DNA of 64,000 nt from Bacteroidetes bacterium 37-13 (GTDB lineage Bacteria; Bacteroidota; Bacteroidia; Chitinophagales; LD1), in contig MKTC01000040.1 of assembly GCA_001897535.1 (NCBI GenBank), forward strand, positions 204,601 to 268,600, read 5' to 3'. The stretch's first letter is position 1. The number at the start of each line of letters is the position of its first letter. Below the pieces are notes generated by a model that saw nothing but the letters and a program-made list of their open reading frames with translations, had not been told where the DNA came from and did not search any database. The translations under genes were made by a program, and so were the position numbers. Shown here one piece after another: positions 8,417 through 18,733 of the stretch.

Positions 8417-8770
8417 ATGGAACTATTACTTGCAATCTTAATTTCTCTAACACTTGGAGGAGATACAAAAGGCTACGAAGGTGGTTATGGCGATTTATTT
8501 TTAAAAGCTAATCCAACTGATGTTGCTGCCAAACTTAGCGACATTAAAATCACCGGAGGTTACGGAGATTTATTCCTAAAAGATTTGTCTGCTGATGAAA
8601 TTCAAAAAATTCAAGACGACATTAAAATCACTGGAGGCTACGGAGATTTATTCTTGAAAGATTTATCTCAAGAAGAGGTTGAAAAAATCGCAGGTGATAT
8701 TAAAATTACCGGAGGCTATGGCGATTTATTCTTGAAAGAGTTAGAAAGACTTCAAGCTTCCCAAAAGTAA
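8417..8770 (+). CDS. GGYGDLFLK tandem-repeat protein, unknown function
   Basis: I do not recognise a family. The 117-residue protein begins with a hydrophobic stretch (MELLLAILISLTLGG) lacking the basic residues of a normal signal peptide. Four copies of GGYGDLFLK follow at residues 22, 47, 73 and 99 (25-26 residue period). They are separated by acidic amphipathic linkers of the form DLSxEExxKIxxDIKIT. The nine-residue core is invariant while its codons differ between copies (GGT/GGA, TAT/TAC, TTA/CTA/TTG), so protein sequence rather than DNA is conserved. It is monocistronic, with palindromes upstream and a strong terminator downstream. A self-assembling repeat, a multi-core peptide precursor or a regulatory decoy are all possible. 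Confidence 0.8.
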   Translation: MELLLAILISLTLGGDTKGYEGGYGDLFLKANPTDVAAKLSDIKITGGYGDLFLKDLSADEIQKIQDDIKITGGYGDLFLKDLSQEEVEKIAGDIKITGGYGDLFLKELERLQASQK

Positions 8771-8812
8771 GATTCTCACACCCTAATATTACTATTGCAA
8801 TAGTATCTACAA

Positions 8813-8838
8813 GCGAGTCAATATTGGCTCGCTTTTTT
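8813..8838 (+). terminator. Rho-independent terminator
   Basis: A nine-pair stem (GCGAGTCAA with TTGGCTCGC, one G-U pair) is followed by six T. It closes the repeat-protein transcript about 45 nt after its stop. Confidence 0.85.
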
Positions 8839-8900
8839 ATTTTGTACTAAATAGGCAAGCAAAAGCGCGATTAACTGATTTTTTTTTTAAAAAGGAATAA

Positions 8901-11900
8901 CTAATAGCCCAAATTCGGGCGAAGCCAACGTTCCATTTCTGGAATAGAGTAACCTTTTGCTTCTGCTAAAACTTCCACTTGGTCTTTTAAAATTTTACCT
9001 ACGCCATAGTATTTGGCATGTGGTGAAGCAAAGTAAAAACCGCTAACCGAAGTTGCCGGATACATGGAGAAGTTTTCGGTAATTGTCATTCCGGTGTTTT
9101 GCTCAACGTTGAGTAAATCCCAAATTTGTTTTTTAAGCGTGTGGTCTGGGCAGGCTGCGTAGCCTGGTGCAGGGCGAATACCTTGATATTTTTCTTGAAT
9201 TAGTTCATCGTTTGAAAAATTTTCATCTTTTACATAACCCCAAAATTCTTTGCGGATACGCTCGTGCAAATGTTCTGCGAATGCTTCGGAAAGACGGCCA
9301 GCCAAGGTTTTTAGCATGATGCTGTTGTAATCATCAAACTCTTTTTCAAAACGCTCAACATGTTTTTCAATATCAAAACCGCAACTTACGGCAAATGCTC
9401 CGATGTAATCGGTAAGCGGTTGATTATTGTATGTGGCAGGCGCAACAAAATCTGATAAACATAAGTTTGCTTGCGAGCCTTGTTTTTTAGTTTGCTGCCG
9501 CATAAAAGCAATATTTTTTACGGTAGCGTTGGCATCTTTTATTTCAACCAATTCATTATTAGAATTGGCAGGAAAAATTCCAAAAACACCATTTGCCGTC
9601 AGCCATTTTTCGTCAATAACTTTTTTCAATAATGCTTGAGCATCGTCAAATAGTTTTTTCGCTTCTACGCCATACTTTGTGCTTTCAAAAATGCGCGGAT
9701 AGGTTCCTGTCATTTCCCATGAAGCAAAGAGAGGAGACCAATCAATATATGGCACTAATGCTTCTAAGCTATAGTTGTTTAAAACATGTACTCCGCTTAC
9801 GTTTGGTGTAGTTATTTTTTCTTGCTTCCAGTCTATCCTGGGTGCGTTTTCTCTCGCTTCTTTTAAGCTTACAAATTCAATTTCGTTTTTGCGATTATTG
9901 TGTGTATCGCGCATTATTTCGTAGCGCTGTTTTACTTCGTTTACAAAGTTTTCTTTTTGTTCTTTGCTAAGCAAAGCGCTCACTACCGGCACACTTCTGG
10001 AAGCGTCTAAAACATAAACCGCAGGTGCAGAATATTCCGGTGCTACTTTCACCGCAGTGTGAATTTCGGAAGTGGTTGCGCCACCAATAAGCAATGGAAT
10101 TTTAAAACCTAAACGCTCCATTTCGCTGGCAACATGTATCATTTCATCTAATGACGGTGTAATCAATCCGCTTATGCCGATTATATCTGCCTCTTCTGCT
10201 TTGGCGCGTTCTAAAAGTTTATCAGCAGGCACCATCACACCCATGTCTATAATTTCGTAGTTGTTGCATGCCAACACAACACCCACAATATTTTTCCCAA
10301 TATCGTGTACATCGCCTTTTACTGTTGCCAATAAAATTTTGCCATTACTTTTAGAAGTAATTCCGCTCTTCTTTTTTTCTTCTTCCATAAAAGGAAGTAA
10401 GTAAGCAACAGCTCTTTTCATCACGCGAGCACTTTTTACCACTTGTGGAAGAAACATTTTTCCTGAGCCGAATAAATCGCCAACTACGTTCATTCCGTTC
10501 ATTAAAGGACCTTCAATTACCTCTAATGGCTTGCTATATTTTTGACGAGCTTCCTCCACGTCAGCTTCTACAAATTCCACTATACCTTTTACCAAAGCAT
10601 GGGTTAATCTTTCTTCTACGCTTCCGTTTCTCCATTCATCGTTTACCACATCTGCTTTATCTTTTTTCTTCACCGTTTCTGCAAATGCAAGTAAGCGTTC
10701 GGTGGCATCATCTCTGCGGTCAAAAAGTACATCTTCTACACGTTCTAATAAATCTTTTGGAACATCGTCATATACTTCTAGCATGCTTGGATTCACAATT
10801 CCCATATCCATACCATGTTGAATTGCATGATACAAAAAAGCGGAGTGAATAGCTTCGCGTACTACGTTGTTGCCACGGAAAGAAAAGGACACATTGCTCA
10901 AGCCGCCACTTACATGTGCATGCGGCAAGTTTTCTTTTATCCATTTTGCTGCACGGAAAAAGTTTATTGCATTTTTGCGGTGTTCTTCCAATCCTGTTGC
11001 CACAGGAAAAATATTTGGATCGAAAATTATATCTTCAGCAGGGAAACCAACTTTATCAACTAAAACACGATAGCTGCGTTCGCAAATTTCAATTCTTCTT
11101 TCGTAAGTATCGGCTTGTCCATCTTCATCAAAAGCCATCACCACTACTGCAGCGCCATACTGCTTCACTAATTCGGCTTGGCGAATAAATTCTTTTTCGC
11201 CTTCTTTTAGAGAAATAGAATTTACAATTCCTTTGCCTTGTAAGCATTTTAAACCAGCTTCGATAATGTGAAATTTAGAACTGTCTATCATTACCGGAAC
11301 GCGCGAAATATCCGGCTCTGAGGCAATTAAATTTAGGAATTGTTTCATGGCGGCTTCTCCGTCTAACATTCCTTCGTCCATGTTGATGTCAATGACTTGC
11401 GCACCGCCTTGCACTTGCTCTAATGCAACCGAAAGCGCATCTTCGTATTTGTCATCTTTAATGAGTTTTAAAAAAACTTTTGAGCCCGTAACATTAGTAC
11501 GTTCGCCTACGTTCATAAAATTACTTTTAGGCGTAACCACCACAGGCTCTAAACCGCTGAGTTGCATAAAAGGAATTGGGCGTGGTGCTTTGCGAGGAGG
11601 ATACTTTTTTGCTACTTCTGCAAACACTCGAATGTGATCGGGCGTAGTGCCACAGCAGCCGCCAATAATATTTACAAATCCATTTTTTAAAAAATCTTCT
11701 AAAGCTTCGCCCATGCTTTCGGGTGTTTCATCGTAGCCGCCAAATGCATTGGGCAATCCGGCATTTGGGTAAGCACTTACAAAGCAGGTTGTACTTTTAG
11801 AAATTGCTTCAATATGTGGTCGCATATCTTTTGCGCCTAAAGCACAGTTTAGTCCTATTGAAAATGGTTTAGAGTGGGAAACAGAAATTACAAATGCTTC

Positions 11901-12587
11901 AGGAGTTTGTCCACTAAGTGTTCTGCCGCTGGCATCGGTAATTGTGCCCGAAACCATTACGGGCAAATCTGTTCCCTTTTCTTTTTGTATTTGTTGAATA
12001 GCAAACAAACATGCTTTGGCATTAAGTGTATCAAAGATTGTTTCAACTAAAAGAATATCTGCTCCACCATCAATTAAACCACGTGTTTGCTCAGAATAGG
12101 CGTTTACCAATTCGTCAAAAGTAATAGCGCGAAAACCGGGATTGTTTACATCGGGCGAAATAGATGCCGTGCGGTTGGTGGGACCAAAAGCACCTGCCAC
12201 AAAAACTTCTTTTTCGGGATGCGATAAGCGATATTTTTCAACTGCCTTTTTAGCAAGTTGTGCACCTTCAAAATTAATTTTGTATGCTTCTTTTTCAAGT
12301 TTGTAATCGGCTTGTGCAATCCATGTTCCGCTAAAGGTGTTGGTTTCAATTATATCGGCACCAGCTTCGAGGTATTCTAAATGGATAGACTCAATAATAT
12401 CAGGACGAGTAATATTTAATATATCGTTATTTCCTTTTAAATCGTGCGAGTGTTGTGCAAATTCTTTTCCTCTAAAATCTTGCTCAGTAAGTTTATAGCG
12501 CTGAATCATAGTTCCCATTGCGCCATCTAATACTAATATTTTCTCTTGGGCGAGTTGTGTTAATTTCTCTTTTATATTCATATTCAT
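8901..12587 (-). CDS. metH: Cobalamin-dependent methionine synthase
   Basis: This is a full-length 1228-residue MetH. The N-terminal homocysteine-binding barrel has [18 protein letters not shown] and the zinc motif [11 protein letters not shown]. The folate domain begins around [14 protein letters not shown]. The B12 domains carry [16 protein letters not shown] (the His ligand), [13 protein letters not shown] and LIGGATTS. The C-terminal reactivation domain contains [13 protein letters not shown] and [12 protein letters not shown]. It methylates homocysteine from methyltetrahydrofolate. A SAM-I riboswitch lies in its leader, so high SAM should lower expression. No separate metF or reductase gene is nearby. 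Unrelated long frames within it on the other strand are shadows. Confidence 0.97.
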   Translation of the reverse strand: MNMNIKEKLTQLAQEKILVLDGAMGTMIQRYKLTEQDFRGKEFAQHSHDLKGNNDILNITRPDIIESIHLEYLEAGADIIETNTFSGTWIAQADYKLEKEAYKINFEGAQLAKKAVEKYRLSHPEKEVFVAGAFGPTNRTASISPDVNNPGFRAITFDELVNAYSEQTRGLIDGGADILLVETIFDTLNAKACLFAIQQIQKEKGTDLPVMVSGTITDASGRTLSGQTPEAFVISVSHSKPFSIGLNCALGAKDMRPHIEAISKSTTCFVSAYPNAGLPNAFGGYDETPESMGEALEDFLKNGFVNIIGGCCGTTPDHIRVFAEVAKKYPPRKAPRPIPFMQLSGLEPVVVTPKSNFMNVGERTNVTGSKVFLKLIKDDKYEDALSVALEQVQGGAQVIDINMDEGMLDGEAAMKQFLNLIASEPDISRVPVMIDSSKFHIIEAGLKCLQGKGIVNSISLKEGEKEFIRQAELVKQYGAAVVVMAFDEDGQADTYERRIEICERSYRVLVDKVGFPAEDIIFDPNIFPVATGLEEHRKNAINFFRAAKWIKENLPHAHVSGGLSNVSFSFRGNNVVREAIHSAFLYHAIQHGMDMGIVNPSMLEVYDDVPKDLLERVEDVLFDRRDDATERLLAFAETVKKKDKADVVNDEWRNGSVEERLTHALVKGIVEFVEADVEEARQKYSKPLEVIEGPLMNGMNVVGDLFGSGKMFLPQVVKSARVMKRAVAYLLPFMEEEKKKSGITSKSNGKILLATVKGDVHDIGKNIVGVVLACNNYEIIDMGVMVPADKLLERAKAEEADIIGISGLITPSLDEMIHVASEMERLGFKIPLLIGGATTSEIHTAVKVAPEYSAPAVYVLDASRSVPVVSALLSKEQKENFVNEVKQRYEIMRDTHNNRKNEIEFVSLKEARENAPRIDWKQEKITTPNVSGVHVLNNYSLEALVPYIDWSPLFASWEMTGTYPRIFESTKYGVEAKKLFDDAQALLKKVIDEKWLTANGVFGIFPANSNNELVEIKDANATVKNIAFMRQQTKKQGSQANLCLSDFVAPATYNNQPLTDYIGAFAVSCGFDIEKHVERFEKEFDDYNSIMLKTLAGRLSEAFAEHLHERIRKEFWGYVKDENFSNDELIQEKYQGIRPAPGYAACPDHTLKKQIWDLLNVEQNTGMTITENFSMYPATSVSGFYFASPHAKYYGVGKILKDQVEVLAEAKGYSIPEMERWLRPNLGY

Positions 12588-12917
12588 TTACTCTACGGCA
12601 CATAAAATGCACCTTTCATTATTTTTAAAAAATGAAACAGCGTATCCTGAAAGATATGAAACAGAAAAGGTCAGTAAAACAAAAACTATACTGAACTTAT
12701 CTTTCTCTGCTTTTTTGGGGCAGTGTAGGAATTAGCACCAACAATATTTTAGAATAAATTTTGCGGTTGCCAAGACTTCGCAGGGCCTAATCCCTCAGTC
12801 TTTCTGGATAAGTTGTTTCAAAGAACCAATCGCGAATATAAAAGCAGAATAGTATTTATAGCATTTTTTCGAGGTAAATTATCGGTAAACTTTGTGAAGA
12901 ATAATAAGTTAAGCAAG
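12588..12917. other. 330-nt metH leader and intergenic region
   Basis: The interval between metH and the antiporter gene (both minus strand) holds the SAM-I aptamer at 12694-12814. About 105 nt of AT-rich expression platform separate it from the metH start. The platform contains a repeated CTGTTTCAT and an AT-only hairpin but no clear intrinsic terminator. Nothing else is seen. Confidence 0.6.
12694..12814 (-). promoter_or_regulatory. SAM-I (S-box) riboswitch aptamer of metH
   Basis: On the minus strand the leader reads AACTTATCCAGA, then a GAGGGA core, AGGCCCTGCGAAG, and CTTGGCAACC. After the P3 arm come GGTGCTAATTCC and finally GATAAGTT, which pairs with the first AACTTATC to form P1. These are the invariant blocks of the SAM-I aptamer in the right order. 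It should bind S-adenosylmethionine and repress metH. How the ligand signal is read out (transcription or translation) is not evident. Confidence 0.92.
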
Positions 12918-14777
12918 TTATTCTATATCAGGAAATTGCTTTTTTGCTTGTTCATTATGTTCGTGAAGTTGGTCGTCTTGCAAAAGCTTTTCTTGGATTT
13001 CCATTTGTTCTTTTGCACTTAAAGCATATTGCTTTAGGTTATGGCGATCTGCTTTTAGTTTACGAATTGATTTTTCATCGTATTCAATAAATCGTTGTCC
13101 TTTTTCTTTGACCACATTACTGTTAAAGCCAAGAAATTTAAGGGTATCTTCTGCCAGTTTTACAGAAGAATATAATGTTTCGCGATAAATATCATTTACA
13201 CCTAAGTCCATTAGTTCATACGCATCAAAACGATTTTTGGCGCGCGACATAATATGTAAATGTGGAAATCGCTTTTTTACTTTGCGAATCAATTCTTCAT
13301 TTATGGCAGGAGAATCAATAGCGGCAATTAGTATTTTGGCTTTTTCGGCACCTGCGGCTTCTAAAAAGTCAATTCTGGTGGCATCGCCATAGTGAACTTT
13401 AAAGCCCATTTTTCGCAATAAATCTACCCTGTCTGGGTCAAAATCTAAGATGGTAGATTTTATTCCATTTGCTCTTAGAAATCTGCCAACGGTACTTCCA
13501 AAATGCCCAAAGCCTGCAATAATTACATCGTGGGTTTCTTCAATTTTATCGGTTTCTTTTTGTGGTTTAGCTGTTACTTTTTCTTCAAATTTTGGGCTGA
13601 TAAATTTCTCGTTTAAAATAAGCAAAATAGGCGTAAGAGTCATGCTTACTGCGGTGCTTGCCATTAACAAATCACTCCATGTTTTATCTATAATTTCTAA
13701 TTGGTTTGAAAATGCGAGCAGCACAAATGCAAATTCACCTACTTGTGCTACACCCAATGAAAATATTAGGTTTTGGTCTGTTTTAAGCTTAAATACTTTT
13801 CCTGCAATAAATAAAACTACAGCCTTGAGTATTATTAAGCCAAATACAATTCCTGAAACCAACAGCGGCTGTTCTGCTAATAATTTAAAATTGATTGATG
13901 CGCCTACACCAATAAAAAACAAACCGAGTAGCAAATCTTTAAAAGGCTGAATATTGGTTTCTAATTCATGTTTAAATTCATTTGAGGCCAAAACCACTCC
14001 TGCTAAAAATGCTCCTAATGCAGAACTTAATCCAACTAATTCCATTAAATAAGAAACTGCAACAACCAGCAGCAAAGCAGATGCCGTGAAAAGTTCTCGC
14101 AGTCTTGTTTTTGAAACAATTCTTAAAACCGGAACTACCAAAAATTTACCTGCTAATACCACTAAATTTACAGCACCCAATACAATAGCTGCTTGTGTCC
14201 ATGCCGGCAGACCTTTAATTATGGAATGAGTTTCTTCTGCTTCAATATTTGCATTTGTTTTGTTGGCAAGAAATGGTAGTAGTGCCAAAATGGGAATTAC
14301 CATTATATCTTGAAATAACAGCACCGAAAATGAGGCTTGCCCGGCAGCAGTTTGTGAAAGGTTTTTTTCTTTTAATGTTTGCAACACTATGGCTGTTGAA
14401 CTCATAGAAAGTGTCATTGCTACAGCTAAACTCATTTGCCATTGCCAACCAAATAGCTTACCAACATAAAAGAGAGCAATTGTTGTGAGAAAAAATTGAA
14501 TGCTTCCCAATCCAAAAATACCTTTCCGCATTTGCCAAAATTGTGAGGGTTCTAATTCTAACCCAATTAGGAATAGCATCATTACTACACCAAATTCTGC
14601 AAAGCCCATCACGCTTTCGCCTTCGTTGCCAACTAAGCCTAAAATGTAGGGTCCAATTAACATGCCGCCAATTAAATACCCCAATACCGCACTCAATCCA
14701 AATCGCTTAGCTAATGGAACACAGAATACTCCTGCTGATAAAAAGATTATTGCCTGTAATAGAAAGTTGGCGTCCAT
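12918..14777 (-). CDS. CPA2 cation:proton antiporter with RCK domain (KefB/KefC type)
   Basis: The 619-residue protein has about 12-13 membrane helices in residues 1-400, including LIGGMLIGPYILG, LFLIGLELEP, SMSSTAIVLQTL and LLFQDIMVIPILAL. A TrkA-N/RCK nucleotide-binding domain follows from about residue 420 (HDVIIAGFGHFGSTVGRFL, ILDFDPDRV, VHYGDATR). The C-terminal ~60 residues are charged and helical. Such proteins exchange K+ or Na+ for protons across the inner membrane and are gated through the RCK domain. Glutathione control as in E. coli Kef is possible but not shown. No kefF/kefG-type ancillary gene is nearby. Confidence 0.88.
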   Translation of the reverse strand: MDANFLLQAIIFLSAGVFCVPLAKRFGLSAVLGYLIGGMLIGPYILGLVGNEGESVMGFAEFGVVMMLFLIGLELEPSQFWQMRKGIFGLGSIQFFLTTIALFYVGKLFGWQWQMSLAVAMTLSMSSTAIVLQTLKEKNLSQTAAGQASFSVLLFQDIMVIPILALLPFLANKTNANIEAEETHSIIKGLPAWTQAAIVLGAVNLVVLAGKFLVVPVLRIVSKTRLRELFTASALLLVVAVSYLMELVGLSSALGAFLAGVVLASNEFKHELETNIQPFKDLLLGLFFIGVGASINFKLLAEQPLLVSGIVFGLIILKAVVLFIAGKVFKLKTDQNLIFSLGVAQVGEFAFVLLAFSNQLEIIDKTWSDLLMASTAVSMTLTPILLILNEKFISPKFEEKVTAKPQKETDKIEETHDVIIAGFGHFGSTVGRFLRANGIKSTILDFDPDRVDLLRKMGFKVHYGDATRIDFLEAAGAEKAKILIAAIDSPAINEELIRKVKKRFPHLHIMSRAKNRFDAYELMDLGVNDIYRETLYSSVKLAEDTLKFLGFNSNVVKEKGQRFIEYDEKSIRKLKADRHNLKQYALSAKEQMEIQEKLLQDDQLHEHNEQAKKQFPDIE

Positions 14778-14937
14778 TGATTTTTTTAAATGCTATTAGC
14801 GATAGTGGTCGATTGGTTCAGTTGCAAATAAAAACGATGCTGCAACTTTCTCCCTCCAAACTAATGCTAAAAAGCAATGCTGAAATTGTTGAGTCGCTAA
14901 ATGTAAAAAAAATACCGAAATCTGAAACGTATGGCAA

Positions 14938-16041
14938 CTATTGCATCATAGCAATAAAGTTATCAAAAAGATAACGCGAATCGTGCGGACCTGGAGAACT
15001 TTCCGGATGATGTTGCACACTAAATGCTTTGCCGTTTTTAAGTCTTATTCCTTCAACCGTATTATCGTTTAAATTTATGTGTGTTACTTCTACGGTTTCA
15101 CTTTTTTCGATAGCTTCCATGCTTACGCCAAAGCCGTGATTCTGCGAAGTGATTTCACTTTTCCCGGTAAGTAAATTTTTTACAGGATGGTTTCCACCTC
15201 GGTGTCCTCTGTGCATTTTAAAAGTGGGAATTCCATTTGCCAATGCAAGTAATTGGTGGCCCAAACAAATACCAAAAAACGGTTTTCCTGAAGCCAATAA
15301 TTGCTTGGTAGTTTCAATAGCATAAGGCATGGCAGAAGGATCTCCCGGTCCGTTTGAAACGAAAATACCATCGGGCTGCCAGTCTAATAAATCTTGCGCT
15401 TTTGCCGTAACAGGAAAAACCTTGGCATACACGCCTCTTTCGGTTATGCAACGTAGTATATTCGATTTGATACCACAATCTAAAACAGCAACTTTTAAAG
15501 GAGCATCTGCATTTCCAGCAAAGTAAGGTTCTTTTGTGCTCACTTCTTTTGCTAAATCTAAGCCGCTCATATCGGGTACTGCATTTAGCTTTTGTTTTAG
15601 CAATTCAATATCATCGGTTTCGCTGCTAATAATACAATTCATAGCACCTGCATTGCGAATGTGAATTACTAAAGCGCGCGTATCAATTTCAGAAATTCCG
15701 GGTATATTATTCGTTTCAAGATAAGTTTGTAAAGAATTTGTGGCAAGAGTTCTTGAATATCCTGCCCCAGTAAATTTTTTACAAATCATACCCGAAATTT
15801 TTATGGAAGATGACTCAGTTTCTTCGTTGTGAACGCCATAGTTTCCTATATGGTCGTTTGTCATTACAACAATTTGCCCCAAATACGATGGGTCGGTAAA
15901 AATTTCTTGATAACCGGTCATGCTGGTATTGAAACAAATTTCACCCGTTGCTGTTCCTATTTTTCCTAATGCTTTGCCTTTGAAAATTGTGCCATCTTGC
16001 AACATTAAGATGGCGGCTGGCGTTGTTGAAGTATTTAACAT
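14938..16041 (-). CDS. carA: Carbamoyl-phosphate synthase, small (glutaminase) subunit
   Basis: The 367-residue protein has the CarA N-terminal domain (LQDGTIFKGKALG, CFNTSMTGYQEIFTDPSY, ISEIDTRALVIHIR). It also has a class I glutamine amidotransferase domain with PFFGICLGHQLLALA (catalytic Cys), NHGFGVS and VQHHPESSPGPHDS. It supplies ammonia from glutamine to CarB for carbamoyl phosphate, feeding pyrimidine and arginine synthesis. I prefer the ATG at 16041 (MLNTSTTPAAILML) over 16080, which adds 13 unsupported residues. carB is not adjacent, which is common in Bacteroidota. Confidence 0.95.
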   Translation of the reverse strand: MLNTSTTPAAILMLQDGTIFKGKALGKIGTATGEICFNTSMTGYQEIFTDPSYLGQIVVMTNDHIGNYGVHNEETESSSIKISGMICKKFTGAGYSRTLATNSLQTYLETNNIPGISEIDTRALVIHIRNAGAMNCIISSETDDIELLKQKLNAVPDMSGLDLAKEVSTKEPYFAGNADAPLKVAVLDCGIKSNILRCITERGVYAKVFPVTAKAQDLLDWQPDGIFVSNGPGDPSAMPYAIETTKQLLASGKPFFGICLGHQLLALANGIPTFKMHRGHRGGNHPVKNLLTGKSEITSQNHGFGVSMEAIEKSETVEVTHINLNDNTVEGIRLKNGKAFSVQHHPESSPGPHDSRYLFDNFIAMMQ

Positions 16042-16313
16042 TTCGGAATGCAAATGTAATGTGAAATTTGAAAGGTTCAACTTGTGTTTATATCTTGTGC
16101 AAATTCGGTTTTAAAAACAAAGGATAAGTTGGCTAAAATCTGAATTAGACACTATTTTCTATTCTTATGTAGAAGGTGCAAAAAGTTTGTAATGAATTTG
16201 TCAAATATTGTTTCACTTTTTGTAACTATGCCGCCCGAAAGCAGCATTCTTGTGATTTTGCTTCCTTTTTTAGATAAAAACTATAACTTATACATAATAA
16301 ACAATTTTAATTT

Positions 16314-17309
16314 ATGAATTCTCTTAAAAGTAAATTTTCATTTTGGCGTGGCACATTTGTAGCCGCTTTAACCACAATTTCTATGCAGGCAATGAGCCAA
16401 GCTGAAGCAGCAAAAGATACAGTAGCAGCTTCAACTTCAGATAGTTCAAGTTTTATTTGGTGGTTGGTTATTGCAGCAATGATAATTTTGTTGTTGGCTA
16501 TCGGAGTGTTAGGCAATGTTTTAATAGTATTGGCAAAAGTAAGCGTGAAAAAAGCAAAGGGCGCTGCAACATTGTTGTTACTTTTACTTGCATTTGGTGC
16601 GAATGCACAAGATGCAGCTCCGGCAACTGCTCCTGCTGCAAGTAGTTTACCTGATATTAGTGTGATTTTAGCTTGTGTCGTTTTGTTGGCAGAAATTTCG
16701 GCAATTGCCATTTTGGTAACAAAAATCATGAGCTTGTCTAGTAAACTTGCAGGAAAAACAGAGGCAGCTAAGAGTTCAACAGAACCGGGAATGCTTACCC
16801 AACTTTGGTGGAAATATGGAATGGCGGCAATTTCAGTAATTACATTTGGTTATATATTATACGATTTTGTTTTTGAAATTGGCAAACCGGAGCCTGTTGC
16901 TATTGTGAAACCAAAAGAGCCGGAAATAAACGAATCTAATGTAAAAATGGCTGATGCTGCCGGAATTAAAGAAGGTAAAACTATTTACGATGAAAAATGT
17001 GGTGTTTGCCACGGTGCTGCCGGAGAAGGTATGGTTGGTCCAAATTTAACTGATGATTATTGGTTACATGGCGGTTCATTAGGCAATATTTTTCATACTA
17101 TTACTGTTGGCGTGCCTGATAAAGGAATGATAAGCTGGAAAGACCAATTAACTCCGGCTCAAATTCAAGATTGCGCAAGCTATATTAAAACCTTACACGG
17201 TACTAAGCCGGCTAATCCAAAAGAACCACAAGGTGAACTTTACAAAGATGATGCCGCAGCAACAACCGCTGCTCCTGCTGCCGATACAACTGCTAAAGCA
17301 AAATCATAA
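16314..17309 (+). CDS. ccoP: cbb3-type cytochrome c oxidase subunit III (CcoP), standing alone
   Basis: The 331-residue protein has a leader-like N-terminus, a helix IWWLVIAAMIILLLAIGVLG, and a second segment resembling a cleavable signal (LLLLLLAFGANAQ). Two more helices follow, the last within YGMAAISVITFGYILYDFVF. A class I cytochrome c domain then carries the single haem motif CGVCH (about residue 228), PNLTDDYWLHGG and KGMISWKDQLTPAQ. This matches Bacteroidota CcoP in wording and layout. CcoP passes electrons to the CcoN/CcoO core of the high-affinity oxidase in the inner membrane. No ccoN, ccoO, ccoS or ccoG is beside it, which is unusual. The C-terminus is Ala/Thr-rich. Confidence 0.82.
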   Translation: MNSLKSKFSFWRGTFVAALTTISMQAMSQAEAAKDTVAASTSDSSSFIWWLVIAAMIILLLAIGVLGNVLIVLAKVSVKKAKGAATLLLLLLAFGANAQDAAPATAPAASSLPDISVILACVVLLAEISAIAILVTKIMSLSSKLAGKTEAAKSSTEPGMLTQLWWKYGMAAISVITFGYILYDFVFEIGKPEPVAIVKPKEPEINESNVKMADAAGIKEGKTIYDEKCGVCHGAAGEGMVGPNLTDDYWLHGGSLGNIFHTITVGVPDKGMISWKDQLTPAQIQDCASYIKTLHGTKPANPKEPQGELYKDDAAATTAAPAADTTAKAKS

Positions 17310-17330
17310 ACATAACTTTCAATACTTGGA

Positions 17331-17358
17331 AAAGCCCGCAATTTTTGTGGGCTTTTTT
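17331..17358 (+). terminator. Terminator between ccoP and the sulfotransferase gene
   Basis: A ten-pair stem (AAAGCCCGCA with TGTGGGCTTT, one G-U pair) is followed by T. It is close to symmetric and could stop both convergent transcripts. Confidence 0.8.
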
Positions 17359-17362
17359 ATGT

Positions 17363-18568
17363 TTATCCTATTACTTCATTAGAAGAAACGGAATTTTTAG
17401 AATCTTGCTGAGGCGTAGATGTGTAGGGAAAATGAAACGCTTCAAAAATTACATTTAGCCTTTCGGCTATTTCTTTCTCCGAATAACCGTATTGAGATAA
17501 AGTATAATGATTTGTTGATTTATACTGCCGCTTTTTTTCAATTCCAAGTGTGAGTTTTTCTCTAAATTCCGGAGTGAAATTCCAATGAAATTGTTTGTAA
17601 ATACGTTCAACAATTTCTATCGGTTCTGCAACTAAATCTTCATATTCTACTGCTAAAAATTTATCTTGATTAAATGCTTTGCACACCTCGTCAAAGTGAA
17701 TGTAAAAAGCAATACTAAGTTCGCACCATTCGCGGTACTCGGCATCAGTTTTTTGCAAAGCAGGAGAATGCAATGGATACATGGCTGAAAACATGCTGGC
17801 GGTTGAAGGCACGGCATTTATTGGGTTTCGAGCTATAAATATTAAACGCGCATCAGGAAATTTGGTAAGTATTGATTGTATTCTGCCGGTACTGTTTACA
17901 TTCTTTGCCAAATAGATTTTGTTGCTTCCGGTGGCATACATAAAACGTTTCAAACTGCTTTCATAAAAGTCCATTGCGTTTTTCCTCACAGTTTCAGATT
18001 CGCAATCTAAGCAATGCGTATTTTTTATTCTATTTAAAAAAGGAAACAGCACGAAAATACCAGAGCTTTGCATCATTTGCGCAAAGAGTGCTTCATCTTC
18101 TTCAGCCTGGCTAAAACCCATGTTGTGAACACCTTTCCAACCTTTAAACAATTTGCTCTCAGTCCAATTCATTACCCTTTTTAGCGGGCTACCGATGGCT
18201 TTGTCAAAGCGACTTAACAGGTTGTAGAATTTGATAAACGAAACGGAACAAAATAGCGTATGTGCAAATTTCATATAAGCAAAACGCTCGCCATCCATTG
18301 AAATAATTCTATGCAAAAAAGTAGTGCCACTTCGCGGATTGGCAATAATAAAAACAGGCTCTTTTATTTGAACTTTCTTGAAATCGCTGTAAAAAAATTC
18401 ATCAACCAAACGGAATAAAATATGCAGCAGTAAATCTATTAGCCAAAGCACTAAAAAAAGAATAGTGATAACCCAAAGCCGTAAATTAAACGATTTTAAT
18501 GTGAGCCATAAACACTTAGAAAGAACATCAATTCTTATGAAATAAAACTTTGCAGAACCAATTACCAC
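17363..18568 (-). CDS. Membrane-anchored sulfotransferase family protein
   Basis: The 401-residue protein has one or two N-terminal hydrophobic segments (LWVITILFLVLWLIDLLLHI). The PAPS 5'-phosphosulfate loop PVFIIANPRSGTTFLHRI follows, then a 3'-phosphate region DARLIFIARNPINAVPST and a late VEYEDLVAEP. These are the marks of Sulfotransfer_3-type enzymes, which transfer sulfate from PAPS to carbohydrate or lipid hydroxyls. The acceptor is unknown. The start is a GTG at 18568; no ATG is available before the hydrophobic segment. No PAPS synthesis genes are in the window, and it is divergent from the AAA+ gene. Confidence 0.75.
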   Translation of the reverse strand: MVIGSAKFYFIRIDVLSKCLWLTLKSFNLRLWVITILFLVLWLIDLLLHILFRLVDEFFYSDFKKVQIKEPVFIIANPRSGTTFLHRIISMDGERFAYMKFAHTLFCSVSFIKFYNLLSRFDKAIGSPLKRVMNWTESKLFKGWKGVHNMGFSQAEEDEALFAQMMQSSGIFVLFPFLNRIKNTHCLDCESETVRKNAMDFYESSLKRFMYATGSNKIYLAKNVNSTGRIQSILTKFPDARLIFIARNPINAVPSTASMFSAMYPLHSPALQKTDAEYREWCELSIAFYIHFDEVCKAFNQDKFLAVEYEDLVAEPIEIVERIYKQFHWNFTPEFREKLTLGIEKKRQYKSTNHYTLSQYGYSEKEIAERLNVIFEAFHFPYTSTPQQDSKNSVSSNEVIG

Positions 18569-18733
18569 TTAATCTATAAATATTTTTCGCGAATAAAAAC
18601 CAATGAAAACGAATGGCTTGCTATATTTTGTGAAATACATTTTGGTAAAACTTATTTCGATTGTTTGTGGAAGCAGAAAATTCTACTTGACAAATTTAAC
18701 GTTCTGTGTTATTTTCACTACTCCCGAAGAAGT

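Noticed and set aside
10445..11188. Long frames on the plus strand inside metH
   Set aside because: They lie fully antisense to the confirmed metH frame, have no recognisable protein features, and follow from metH codon bias.
12600..12690. Hairpins in the metH leader as a riboswitch terminator
   Set aside because: The only clear inverted repeat is AT-only and lacks a GC stem with a T run on the minus strand.
13450..13950. 166-residue plus-strand frame inside the antiporter gene
   Set aside because: Antisense to a strongly conserved membrane protein; composition is that of reversed hydrophobic codons.
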